Assembly (NCBI GenBank): GCA_964521105.1
Contig: CAZFPO010000070.1
Coordinates: 1 to 14,697, forward strand
Reading direction: 5' to 3'
Origin: JAQUGA01 sp964521105
GTDB taxonomy: Bacteria > Bacteroidota > Bacteroidia > Bacteroidales > WCHB1-69
DNA length: 14,697 bases
Made by a program: the position numbers and the translations under genes. Of the stretch, positions 7,909-14,697 are shown piece by piece. The notes beneath the pieces are model-generated. The model had not been told where the DNA came from and ran no database searches. It saw only the letters and a program-made list of their open reading frames with translations. Each line of letters opens with the position of its first letter. Position 1 is the stretch's first letter.

Positions 7909-8829
7909 ATGGAAACTATAATTTCTCCAATTTCAAAAACATTAATTGAAAAAGAATTATCAGATAATAAATTACTACGAACAACAAATTTTAGCAATAA
8001 TTTAATTTTCGATTTTGATGCTCACAGTGCACCCAATACAATGCAAGAGCTTGGTCGTTTACGTGAATTAACATTTAGATTAGCAGGTGGAGGCACGGGC
8101 AAATCGGTTGATATTGATGAATTTGATGTTTCGGAGAATCCTTTTAGACAATTAATAGTTTGGGATCCTGCCGAAGGTGAAATTGTTGGTGCTTATCGAT
8201 ATATTCATGGCGAAAACATGAGTTTTGATAAATCGGGACAGCCACACAGCCCTACATCACATTTATTTGTTTTTTCGGAAACGTTTATTTGCGAGTATTT
8301 ACCTTACACTATTGAGTTAGGAAGATCTTTTGTACAGCCAAATTACCAGCCTTCAAACAATCCCCGAAAAGGGCTTTATGCATTAGATAATATTTGGGAC
8401 GGCTTAGGAGCCTTAGTGTTAAAAAACGAAAATTTAAAATATTTTTTTGGTAAAATGACGATGTATAATTCGTATCCACGAGTAGCCCGAGATATGATTT
8501 TATATGTTTTAACAAAGTTTTTTAGCGATACCGAAAACTTGGTTTATCCTCGCGACTCAAAAAAAATTAATATGGATTTAACAACCTTAGAATCAATTTT
8601 TATTGGCGAAACATTTTCTGAGGATTTTAAAATATTAAACAAAAAAGTTCGAGAATTTGGAGTTAACATACCACCATTAATTAACATCTATATGGGTTTA
8701 ACACCAACTATGAAAAGTTTTGGCACCTCGGCAAATATTGATTTTGGACCTGTGGAAGAAACGGGAATTATGATTACTATTAGCGACATTTACGAGTCGA
8801 AAAAAGAACGACATATCACTTACAAATAA
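7909..8829 (+). CDS. glsB: GNAT-type N-acyltransferase, probable glycine N-acyltransferase (GlsB-like, OlsB family)
   Basis: A 306-residue protein of the OlsB/'hemolysin-like' acyltransferase family, which transfers a 3-hydroxy fatty acid from acyl carrier protein to the amino group of an amino acid. Diagnostic segments are MQELGRLRELTFR at 45-57, VGAYRYIHGE at 93-102, the family signature IELGRSFVQPNYQ at 135-147, and the GLYALDNIWDGLGALV stretch at 155-170, followed by FFGKMTMYNSYP at 179-190. In Bacteroides the homolog GlsB makes N-acyl-3-hydroxy-glycine (commendamide), which GlsA then O-acylates. Here it follows the glsA-like gene by 11 bases and precedes engB by 16 bases, so all three are probably co-transcribed. 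Older annotations call this family 'hemolysin'; I see nothing supporting haemolysis. Family is secure; glycine specificity is inferred from the phylum and from divergent gcvP. Confidence 0.75.
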   Translation: METIISPISKTLIEKELSDNKLLRTTNFSNNLIFDFDAHSAPNTMQELGRLRELTFRLAGGGTGKSVDIDEFDVSENPFRQLIVWDPAEGEIVGAYRYIHGENMSFDKSGQPHSPTSHLFVFSETFICEYLPYTIELGRSFVQPNYQPSNNPRKGLYALDNIWDGLGALVLKNENLKYFFGKMTMYNSYPRVARDMILYVLTKFFSDTENLVYPRDSKKINMDLTTLESIFIGETFSEDFKILNKKVREFGVNIPPLINIYMGLTPTMKSFGTSANIDFGPVEETGIMITISDIYESKKERHITYK

Positions 8830-8845
8830 GGAAAGAGAAGTTATT

Positions 8846-9457
8846 ATGCCCATATTTAAAGCAGAATTTTTAATAAGTAGCCCTGATTATCGAAAATGTC
8901 CCGAACCCAAAATGCCCGAATATGCCTTTATTGGACGTTCAAACGTTGGAAAATCGTCTCTTATAAATATGCTTACAAACAACCGAAAGCTGGCTAAAAC
9001 ATCATCAGCTCCAGGAAAAACTCAGTTAATTAACCATTTTACGATTAATAACAACTGGTATTTAGTTGATTTACCAGGATATGGTTATGCTAAAACATCA
9101 AAAACAAATCGTAATAAATGGCACAAGATGATTTCGGATTATTTGATTAATCGCCCGAACTTAATGTGTACTTTTGTTTTAGTTGATTCTCGGATACCTC
9201 CTCAAGCAATTGATTTAGAGTTTATAAACAACTTAGGTTTAATGCAAATTCCTTTTGTAATCGTTTTTACAAAAAAAGATAAAGTATCGACTTTAAAACT
9301 TGATGAATTAACCGAGTTGTATAAAAAAAGCCTTTTGGAAACCTGGGAAGAGTTGCCTCGATTTTTTTATACTTCAGCCGACAAAAAAATTGGTAAAGAA
9401 GATATCATTGATTTTATTGAAATGTCGAACGGAAATTTTATCGAACCTCAATTATAA
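8846..9457 (+). CDS. engB: Ribosome biogenesis GTPase EngB (YsxC/YihA)
   Basis: Essential TRAFAC-class GTPase needed for late assembly of the large ribosomal subunit. Its 203 residues fit the family. All nucleotide motifs are present: G1 GRSNVGKS at 30-37, switch I region APGKTQ at 55-60, G3 DLPGYGYA at 75-82, G4 TKKDK at 142-146 and G5 SADKKIG at 177-183. The short N-terminal extension with the FIGRSNVGKSS context separates it from Era and EngA. It is the last gene of the apparent operon with the two lipid acyltransferases, 16 bases after glsB; the functional link is unclear and may only be shared transcription. It ends 8 bases from the stop of the convergent glycosyltransferase with no terminator hairpin between. 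Confidence 0.96.
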   Translation: MPIFKAEFLISSPDYRKCPEPKMPEYAFIGRSNVGKSSLINMLTNNRKLAKTSSAPGKTQLINHFTINNNWYLVDLPGYGYAKTSKTNRNKWHKMISDYLINRPNLMCTFVLVDSRIPPQAIDLEFINNLGLMQIPFVIVFTKKDKVSTLKLDELTELYKKSLLETWEELPRFFYTSADKKIGKEDIIDFIEMSNGNFIEPQL

Positions 9458-9465
9458 ATTTCATT

Positions 9466-10665
9466 TTACTTGCTTGATTTTCTATTATCTAATAACGAAT
9501 AATATAATTCAGACATTTCGGAAATTAATCGTTGGTAATGGAATTTTTGCATCACAAAATCAATCCCTTTTCCTGACATGTTTTTTCGTAATTCATCGTT
9601 TTCGATAAGGGTTAATAAGTTTTCCGAAAATTGCAACACGTTGTTCGACTCCGATAAAAAAGCGGTAACATTTGGTATTACAACATTGGCAATTCCACCC
9701 ACATCGGTTGTTACAATAGGTTTTCCCGATGCTTGAGCTTCGATTAAACTTACTGGAGTGCCTTCATTTAGCGATGTTAGTGCAACAATATCTACACCGG
9801 CATTTACCACATCTACTTCTTTAATCCACGAAGTAAAAGTTATTAATGATTTTTTTTGTTCTTTAATAAAATCAACAAAATCTAAATTTAAATCACGAGT
9901 CTTTTGTTCAATATTTTGGCGTTCTTCGCCGTCTCCAACAATAAAAATCCGAATTTTTTTTGTCGTTTTTTTTGAGATATATTTAATCACCTCAAGAAAC
10001 ATTGTGTGATGTTTAATAGGTACAAGTCGTCCAGTAATTGCAATGGCAATCTCGTCATCATCAAGCAAATATTTAGTTCTAAACTCTCTTCTTTTTTCAA
10101 AATTATTCAATTGAAACCGTGAGAGGTCGAATCCTAATTTTATAATTTCAACTTTATCCTCATTGCAAATTTCATATTTATTAACCAAATCGTCCTTTTG
10201 GTTTTCGCTAATGGCTATGATTTTAGTTGAAATAGAGGCAAGTTTTCGTTCGAGGATTTTATAAAAATTTGCTTGAGCACTTCCAAAGTAGGCATCAAAA
10301 ACATGTCCATGAAAAGTGTGAATTACAATTGGAACCTTAGTGTGATAAGCGGCCCATCTTCCCAATGCACCAGCTTTTGAAGCGTGAGTGTGGACAATAT
10401 CAGGTTTAAAATCGCGAATTATTTTTTTAATTTTCCGATAAGCAACAATATCTTTAGCATTAATTTCGCGTCTCATTTCGGGGATAATTGTTGGTTCAAT
10501 TCCCAAACTATTAACAATATACTCTGAGTTTGCCTCCGTTTCGTCTTTAGCACCACCAATTAACAAGGTCTCGAAATCCGAGGGCATAAATTTACTCAAG
10601 TAAGCCGCATTGTATGTTGGACCACCTAAATTAAATCTATTTATAATTCGTAAAATTTTAGGCAT
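9466..10665 (-). CDS. Glycosyltransferase family 4 (GT-B fold)
   Basis: Cytoplasmic sugar transferase of 399 residues using a nucleotide-activated sugar. The N-terminal Rossmann lobe has the loop FNLGGPTYNAAYLS at 11-24, close to the LGG(P/A) acceptor/phosphate loop of GT4 enzymes, and the HTHASKAGALGRWAA segment at 92-106. The C-terminal lobe starts near 205 with AITGRLVPIKHH (Arg213, Lys218 contact the donor phosphates). It carries FIVGDGEER at 241-249 and the E-X7-E donor-binding motif Glu301/Glu309 in EGTPVSLIEAQASGKP. No membrane segment. Neighbours are biotin-enzyme genes, not a polysaccharide cluster, so donor, acceptor and product are unknown. It lies 59 bases downstream of the biotin carrier on the same strand and may be read from the same transcript. 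Its 3' end faces engB. Confidence 0.9.
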   Translation of the reverse strand: MPKILRIINRFNLGGPTYNAAYLSKFMPSDFETLLIGGAKDETEANSEYIVNSLGIEPTIIPEMRREINAKDIVAYRKIKKIIRDFKPDIVHTHASKAGALGRWAAYHTKVPIVIHTFHGHVFDAYFGSAQANFYKILERKLASISTKIIAISENQKDDLVNKYEICNEDKVEIIKLGFDLSRFQLNNFEKRREFRTKYLLDDDEIAIAITGRLVPIKHHTMFLEVIKYISKKTTKKIRIFIVGDGEERQNIEQKTRDLNLDFVDFIKEQKKSLITFTSWIKEVDVVNAGVDIVALTSLNEGTPVSLIEAQASGKPIVTTDVGGIANVVIPNVTAFLSESNNVLQFSENLLTLIENDELRKNMSGKGIDFVMQKFHYQRLISEMSELYYSLLDNRKSSK

Positions 10666-10724
10666 GCTAGATTATTGAAACTAATTAAACGAAAATGTTA
10701 AAAAAAAGTTACTAAAACGTTTTA

Positions 10725-10997
10725 TTATTCTATTTCTATGATTGCATCATTTTTACTAACTCGATGACCTGGTTGAAAATTAATTTTTTTCACAACGCCA
10801 TCAATGGGCGACATGACTTCGTTGTTCATTTTCATTGCTTCTAGGATAAATAATTTATCACCTTTTTTAATAGAATCGCCTTTTTTTACAAAATAGCTAA
10901 TAATGGTGCCAGGAATAAAAGGATAAATTAAACCGGGGTCGGCAAGTATGTATACTTTTCGATATGTTTGTTTTGTAATAGATTTATCGCTTGACAT
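10725..10997 (-). CDS. Biotin carboxyl carrier protein (biotinyl-binding domain)
   Basis: A minimal 90-residue biotinyl/lipoyl domain protein. The biotinylated lysine is Lys56 in the classic ILEAMKMNNE motif (51-60). It is flanked by the PFIPGTIISYFVKKGDSIKKGD hairpin strands before it (from 26) and PIDGVVKKI after it. Biotin is carboxylated by a biotin carboxylase (or by decarboxylation of an acyl-CoA) and its CO2 is passed to or from the carboxyltransferase encoded 43 bases upstream. Compared with AccB (about 150-160 residues) or the gamma subunits of sodium-pump decarboxylases it has almost no N-terminal linker; about 20 residues precede the domain. No biotin carboxylase (accC/pccA), OadG or beta-subunit gene is adjacent. 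Domain identity is secure; the parent complex is not. Confidence 0.92.
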   Translation of the reverse strand: MSSDKSITKQTYRKVYILADPGLIYPFIPGTIISYFVKKGDSIKKGDKLFILEAMKMNNEVMSPIDGVVKKINFQPGHRVSKNDAIIEIE

Positions 10998-11040
10998 AAA
11001 TAAGAGTTTAAGTTAATAACCTTTTGATAAGACATTGATT

Positions 11041-12588
11041 TTAAAAAGGTGGAATTCCATGTTTTTTTTCTGGACGATATTCTTGCTTGCTTTTACCAAT
11101 TTTAAGGGCATGGGTGATATAGTCTCGTGTTTCGTTTGGTTGAATTACCGCATCAACATAACCATAAGCTGCAGCCACATAAGGGTTAGCAAATTTTTGT
11201 TTATATTCATGAATTTTTTGTTTGCGAACCTCTTCAGGGTTTTCTGCACTAATAATTTCGTTTCGGAAGATAATATTGGCGGCACCTTCGGGACCCATAA
11301 CAGCAATTTCGGCGGTAGGCCATGCAAAAACAAAATCGGCTTTTAGATGATGTGAGCACATTGCTATGTATCCACCACCATAAGCTTTGCGAAGGATAAT
11401 GGTAATTTTAGGAACCGAAGCTTCGGAAAAAGCATACAATAATTTAGCTCCATGACGAATAACGCCAGCATGCTCTTGGTCGATACCAGGTAAATAACCT
11501 GGGAGGTCAACCAATGTTACTAAAGGTATATTAAAACTATCGCAAAAACGGACAAATCGAGCTGCTTTATCAGACGAGTCGCAATCGAGTACACCAGCCA
11601 TACTTTGTGGTTGATTAGCAACAAAACCGGCAGTTTCGCCATTTATTCGGGCAAAACCAATAACAATGTTTTTTGCAAAATTTTCGGATACTTCCAAAAA
11701 CTCGGAATTGTCAACAACGGCTTTTATAATACTTCTAATGTCGTAGGGTTGTGTAGGGTCGGTTGGAAAAATTGATGGAATTCGATATTCTTTATTTTTT
11801 GGTGCTTTCGGAGGAAATGCTTCGGCTGTTTTTTTGTTATTCCAGGGAATAAACGATACCAATTGTTTTATTTGTTCAAAGCATTCATTTTCGCTCTGTG
11901 CAAAAAAATGAGCATTTCCGGAAATTTCGGCATGAACTTTTGCTCCACCTAAATCTTCCTGACTAATTTCTTCGCCTAAAACAGTTTTAATTACTTCTGG
12001 TCCGGTAATAAACATTTTAGAAATTTTATCAACCACAAAAACGAAGTCGGTAAGTGCAGGTGAATAAACAGCTCCTCCAGCACAAGGACCTAAAATCACC
12101 GAAATTTGAGGAATAACTCCAGAAGCTTGAGTATTGCGGTAAAAAATATCACCATATCCAGCTAATGCGTTCACACCTTCTTGAATACGAGCACCACCAG
12201 AATCGTTTATACCAATAATTGGTACTTTTAATTTCATGGCGTGATCCATAATTTTGCATATTTTTTTAGCATGCATATAGCCTAAAGAGCCACCTGCTAC
12301 GGTAAAATCCTGAGCATAAATACATACAGGATAACCCATAATAGTGCCTGTACCGGTAACAACTCCATCGCCAGGTAAATATTTTTTATCCATGTCGAAA
12401 TCCTTACCAGCATGTTCAACAAAAATATCATATTCATGAAACGACTCGGGGTCGAGTATAGAAATTATGCGTTCGCGAGCCGTTAATTTACCTCCTGCTT
12501 TTTGCTTTTCAACAGCTTTTGAACCGCCACCAAGCATCGCATTTTGCATTCTTTTTTTAAGGTCGTATGTTTTTTGTCTTAATGACAT
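11041..12588 (-). CDS. Acyl-CoA carboxyltransferase subunit (PccB/MmdA type)
   Basis: Carboxyltransferase of a biotin-dependent acyl-CoA carboxylase or methylmalonyl-CoA decarboxylase, 515 residues, normal for the family. The N-terminal crotonase-like domain has KLTARERI at 34-41, GDGVVTGTG at 73-81, the first oxyanion hole in NDSGGARIQEGV at 128-139, and LGPCAGGAVYSPALTDF at 166-182. The C-terminal domain has VDLPGYLPG at 360-368, the second oxyanion hole AYGGGYIAM at 402-410, and AWPTAEIAVMGPEGA at 422-436. Ile408 occupies the position that is Asp in Streptomyces propionyl-CoA carboxylase and Ile in acetyl-CoA-type and many MmdA-type enzymes, so substrate is open. The end, KKHGIPPF, is the usual family tail. 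The biotin carrier follows by 43 bases; the biotin carboxylase must lie elsewhere. A TACTTTTG box precedes the gene. Confidence 0.93.
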   Translation of the reverse strand: MSLRQKTYDLKKRMQNAMLGGGSKAVEKQKAGGKLTARERIISILDPESFHEYDIFVEHAGKDFDMDKKYLPGDGVVTGTGTIMGYPVCIYAQDFTVAGGSLGYMHAKKICKIMDHAMKLKVPIIGINDSGGARIQEGVNALAGYGDIFYRNTQASGVIPQISVILGPCAGGAVYSPALTDFVFVVDKISKMFITGPEVIKTVLGEEISQEDLGGAKVHAEISGNAHFFAQSENECFEQIKQLVSFIPWNNKKTAEAFPPKAPKNKEYRIPSIFPTDPTQPYDIRSIIKAVVDNSEFLEVSENFAKNIVIGFARINGETAGFVANQPQSMAGVLDCDSSDKAARFVRFCDSFNIPLVTLVDLPGYLPGIDQEHAGVIRHGAKLLYAFSEASVPKITIILRKAYGGGYIAMCSHHLKADFVFAWPTAEIAVMGPEGAANIIFRNEIISAENPEEVRKQKIHEYKQKFANPYVAAAYGYVDAVIQPNETRDYITHALKIGKSKQEYRPEKKHGIPPF

Positions 12589-12616
12589 ATTTTTTAATTT
12601 TTTGTTATTAAAAAAA

Positions 12617-12676
12617 CTATTGCTTTGGCAAAAGTATATAAATTTTACAATAAATTGCCTTCTTTATGTTTTCCAA
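12617..12676 (-). CDS. Possible 19-codon leader ORF with a strong Shine-Dalgarno
   Basis: On the minus strand, AAGGAGGT (12681-12688) lies 5 bases upstream of a TTG codon, with a 19-codon open frame ending TAG at 12617-12619, 28 bases before the carboxyltransferase start. A near-perfect Shine-Dalgarno is unusual for Bacteroidota, which rarely depend on it. The encoded peptide (LENIKKAIYCKIYILLPKQ) resembles nothing I know, and the frame overlaps the candidate -7 box at 12629-12636. Only one of the two readings can easily be right on the same transcript. It may be chance. Confidence 0.15.
   Translation of the reverse strand: MENIKKAIYCKIYILLPKQ
12629..12636 (-). promoter_or_regulatory. Candidate -7 promoter box for the carboxyltransferase operon
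   Basis: Minus-strand TACTTTTG matches TAnnTTTG exactly, 40 bases before the carboxyltransferase ATG, giving a predicted leader of about 33 bases. It is the same 8-mer as the box before the glsA-like gene. It would separate expression of this pair from the rlmN-ade unit upstream. No clear -33 TTG at standard distance. Confidence 0.45.
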
Positions 12677-12706
12677 GATTACCTCCTTAAATTATTCTAC
12701 TGAAAA

Positions 12707-14341
12707 TCACACAAATAAATTCGTAAACGAAAATTTAAGCCCATCAAACAATCCTTTATCACTGAGCTTAAGTTCGGGAATCACCAGTAACGACATAAAC
12801 GAAAGTGTCATAAATGGCGATTTAAGGTTCGTTCCTAAATTTAGCGTACGCTGATTAATTTTTTCGTACAAACCGGCAACTTCAACAATCCCTTTATCCG
12901 ACATTAATCCGGCAATTGGTAAAGGTAACACTTCAACGCCTTTCGTATCCACAACACAAATTCCTCCTTTTTCATCAATAATGCAGTTGATTGCTTTTAC
13001 AATATCTTCGTCGCTTACTCCAACGGCAACAATGTTATGACTGTCGTGAGCAATACTTGATGCAATAGCACCGTTTTTAAATCCAATGTTTTTAATAAAA
13101 CCCACCGATGGTTTTGATGGCGAATATCTGTTTAGAACAACCATTTTTAATACATCGGTTTCTGTATTTGAAACTACAAAACCGTTGATGTTTGTAATTT
13201 TTTCGATTAATGTTTTTGTATATAATTGTCCATCTTCAACTTCAATAACCTTTATGTAATCCGACTTTGCTTCAACTGTTATATCGTTAACATCAATTGG
13301 CAGTGCGTTAAATGAGTTGGGACAATCAATGTTTTTGTTAGAATTTATTAAACTCATGCCTTCTTCGGCAACTTTTTCTCCATTAATATAAGTTGCATTA
13401 ATATTAAATGAATCGAAATTGTCAAAAACGATAAAGTCGGCAGCGTCACCTTTTTGAAGCAAGCCAACATTTAACGAATAGTGTTTTATTGGGTTAAATG
13501 ATAATATTTTAGCAACAATAATTGGATTAATTCGGTTTTCGAGTGCACGTTTAAATATAAGATTAAGATGTCCTTTTAACAAATCGTCAGGATGTTTATC
13601 ATCGGAACAAAACATAATTTTATCTGAATAATTTTGAGCTAATTTGATTAAATCGTCGAAATTTTTAGCGGCACTTCCTTCTCTAATTTGAATTTTTATT
13701 CCATTTTCTATTTTCTCAATGGCTTCATCAGTATTCATGCATTCGTGGTCGGTAGTAATACCCGCATCGGCATAGGTTTTTAATTGTTCACCACTCAATC
13801 CAGGTGCATGTCCATCGATGGGTTTATTGTATTTGTGAGCGATGTTAATTTTTTTCATAACATCAAAATCGTTAAAAATTACTCCAGGGAAATTCATCAT
13901 TTCGGCTAAAAACGACACTTCGTTATTTTTAAAAAGTTCGTCAATTTCAGTTGAACTCAACTTAGCTCCCGATGTTTCAAAACTAGTGGCTGGAACACAC
14001 GAAGGGGCACCAAAAAAGAATTTAAATGGAACATTTTTCCCCTCGTTTATCATAAAACGAACACCTTCAATTCCTAACACATTGGTAATTTCGTGAGGGT
14101 CGGCAACACAAGCCACTGTGCCATGTATTACCGAAGCCTTGGCAAATTCAACCGGACTAAGCATCGAGCTTTCGATATGAATATGCGAATCTACAAAACC
14201 AGGCATTATATATTGGTCGCTATCCGAAATGTTTTCGTCGATTTGAACAATTTTTCCGTTTTCAACCGTAATTTGTCCTTTATAGATACGTTCGTTTACT
14301 ACATCAACTATATTTCCCGAAATTTTAAAAGATGTTTTCAT
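12707..14341 (-). CDS. ade: Adenine deaminase
   Basis: Amidohydrolase-fold enzyme that converts adenine to hypoxanthine and ammonia in purine salvage, cytosolic. I place the start at 14341, giving 544 residues (MKTSFKISGNIVDV), rather than an upstream in-frame ATG at 14380. The 13 extra residues would not match the family, lie inside rlmN, and the 14341 ATG forms a tight ATGA overlap with the rlmN stop. From that start, PGFVDSHIHIESSM at 47-60 carries the metal-binding His53-X-His55, with CVADPHEITN at 78-87, DGHAPGLSG (His178), TTDHECMN (His199) and MFCSDDKHPDD at 243-253. The Ade-specific C-terminal domain has AHDSHNIVAVGV at 431-442 and LPLPIAGLMSDK at 472-483. All catalytic blocks look intact. 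It is followed by a 118-base gap to the carboxyltransferase gene without a clear terminator. Confidence 0.95.
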   Translation of the reverse strand: MKTSFKISGNIVDVVNERIYKGQITVENGKIVQIDENISDSDQYIMPGFVDSHIHIESSMLSPVEFAKASVIHGTVACVADPHEITNVLGIEGVRFMINEGKNVPFKFFFGAPSCVPATSFETSGAKLSSTEIDELFKNNEVSFLAEMMNFPGVIFNDFDVMKKINIAHKYNKPIDGHAPGLSGEQLKTYADAGITTDHECMNTDEAIEKIENGIKIQIREGSAAKNFDDLIKLAQNYSDKIMFCSDDKHPDDLLKGHLNLIFKRALENRINPIIVAKILSFNPIKHYSLNVGLLQKGDAADFIVFDNFDSFNINATYINGEKVAEEGMSLINSNKNIDCPNSFNALPIDVNDITVEAKSDYIKVIEVEDGQLYTKTLIEKITNINGFVVSNTETDVLKMVVLNRYSPSKPSVGFIKNIGFKNGAIASSIAHDSHNIVAVGVSDEDIVKAINCIIDEKGGICVVDTKGVEVLPLPIAGLMSDKGIVEVAGLYEKINQRTLNLGTNLKSPFMTLSFMSLLVIPELKLSDKGLFDGLKFSFTNLFV

Positions 14342-14658
14342 GCTTTTTTGGTGTTTGTTTTTGCTGCTAATTGTCCACATGCTGCTAATATATCTTTTCC
14401 GCGACTTTTTCGGACATTAACTACGATGTTTTTTGACGTTAAAAATTCTTCAAATTTATGCAATGAATCTTGATTCGACTTGTAAAAATCTAATCCCTCC
14501 ACTGCATTATACTCAATAATGTTCACTTTAACAGGAAAGCTTTTGCAAAAGTTGGCTAACGCTATGGCATGTTCGATTTTATCGTTTACATTTTTGAGTA
14601 AAATATATTCAATGGTAATTCGTTGACCTGTTTTTTTGTGATAATATTTAATGAATAC
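14338..14658 (-). pseudogene. rlmN: 3' fragment of rlmN (dual-specificity 23S rRNA/tRNA adenine-C2 methyltransferase)
   Basis: The last 106 codons of a radical-SAM RlmN. Recognisable segments in order are KYYHKKTGQRITIEYILLK just after the frame opens, VNDKIEHAIALA, VKVNIIEYN and the C-terminal VRKSRGKDILAACGQLA. The Cys in AACGQL corresponds to the catalytic C-terminal cysteine (Cys355 in E. coli). A full RlmN is about 340-350 residues; the radical-SAM core with CxxxCxxC is missing. The frame does not continue to the window edge: going upstream it meets TGA (14659-14661), TAG (14671-14673) and TAA (14680-14682), and no usable start lies in the open part except an internal GTG at 14526. The replaced sequence looks like a rightward promoter. 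It overlaps ade by ATGA at its 3' end. Either a truncated gene or an assembly junction; the identity of the fragment itself is secure. Confidence 0.85.
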
Positions 14659-14680
14659 TCAATCTTTCACCTAATTTTTT

Positions 14681-14688
14681 TATCTTTG
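14681..14688 (+). promoter_or_regulatory. Candidate -7 promoter box facing out of the right edge
   Basis: TATCTTTG followed by CA matches the Bacteroidota -7 consensus exactly and points rightward, out of the window. It lies where the 5' part of rlmN should be, next to the point where the rlmN frame is lost. The same box with similar flanks occurs in opposite orientation at 43-50. No -33 TTG at standard spacing. Confidence 0.4.
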
Positions 14689-14697
14689 CAGTTCAAT

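Noticed and set aside
7909..8829. 'Hemolysin' function for the GlsB-like protein
   Set aside because: This is a legacy name for the family; signal peptide, pore-forming or secretion features are absent, and the acyltransferase signature ELGRSFV is present.
11035..11346. Antisense open frame of 103 codons over the carboxyltransferase 3' end
   Set aside because: Aromatic-rich, low-information translation opposite a highly conserved gene; no promoter or domain.
14339..14380. Upstream ATG at 14380 as the start of adenine deaminase (13 extra residues)
   Set aside because: The extra residues lie within rlmN, do not match the family N terminus, and the ATG at 14341 forms a typical ATGA overlap.
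14093..14473. Plus-strand open frame of 126 codons across the ade/rlmN junction
   Set aside because: Runs antisense to two recognisable conserved proteins and has no motif of its own.
1..14697. Window as a composite transposon bounded by the inverted 20-base edge motif
   Set aside because: No transposase or integrase is present, the enclosed genes are core housekeeping genes, and the motif contains the common promoter core.

Overview
This AT-rich window reads as a piece of a Bacteroidota chromosome, probably Bacteroidales- or Marinilabiliales-like. The evidence is the gene families (short 'energy transducer' TonB, single-chain GcvP, the paired acyltransferases of glycine-lipid synthesis, a biotin carrier with a PccB/MmdA-type carboxyltransferase), weak ribosome binding sites, and several -7 boxes matching the Bacteroidota consensus TAnnTTTG. 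It is mostly an ordinary housekeeping region with intact, uninterrupted genes. I see no CRISPR array, phage, transposase, tRNA or rRNA.

Layout. Bases 1-488 are non-coding, with an outward-facing promoter-like box, a possible decayed reading frame on the minus strand, and an 11-bp inverted repeat just before mutY. Rightward genes follow: mutY (A/G mismatch repair), a TonB-family protein ending in a clear terminator, and an M20 metallopeptidase of the dipeptidase type. The peptidase converges on the leftward glycine dehydrogenase gcvP, and a strong two-way terminator separates them. Across a 327-bp divergent promoter region, a rightward three-gene operon encodes a GlsA-like O-acyltransferase, a GlsB-like N-acyltransferase and the ribosome-assembly GTPase EngB (YsxC/YihA). 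It runs almost directly into leftward genes: a GT4 glycosyltransferase, a minimal 90-residue biotin carrier and a carboxyltransferase. Upstream of these, also leftward, are adenine deaminase and the 3' end of rlmN. The rlmN and ade genes overlap by an ATGA junction.

How the genes fit together. The two acyltransferases match the pair that builds glycine lipids in Bacteroides: glycine is N-acylated with a 3-hydroxy fatty acid, then O-acylated. Here they are divergent from gcvP, which breaks glycine down, so two opposing fates of glycine share one intergenic region. This is the most interesting functional arrangement in the window. The carboxyltransferase and biotin carrier form an incomplete biotin enzyme: neither a biotin carboxylase nor a membrane decarboxylase beta subunit is nearby.

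The most anomalous spot is the right edge. The rlmN frame is lost near 14658 and replaced by promoter-like sequence reading rightward. The last 20 bases are almost an inverted copy of bases 35-54 at the left edge. This could be a real gene truncation or an assembly artefact at a contig end. I did not find a convincing previously undescribed system.
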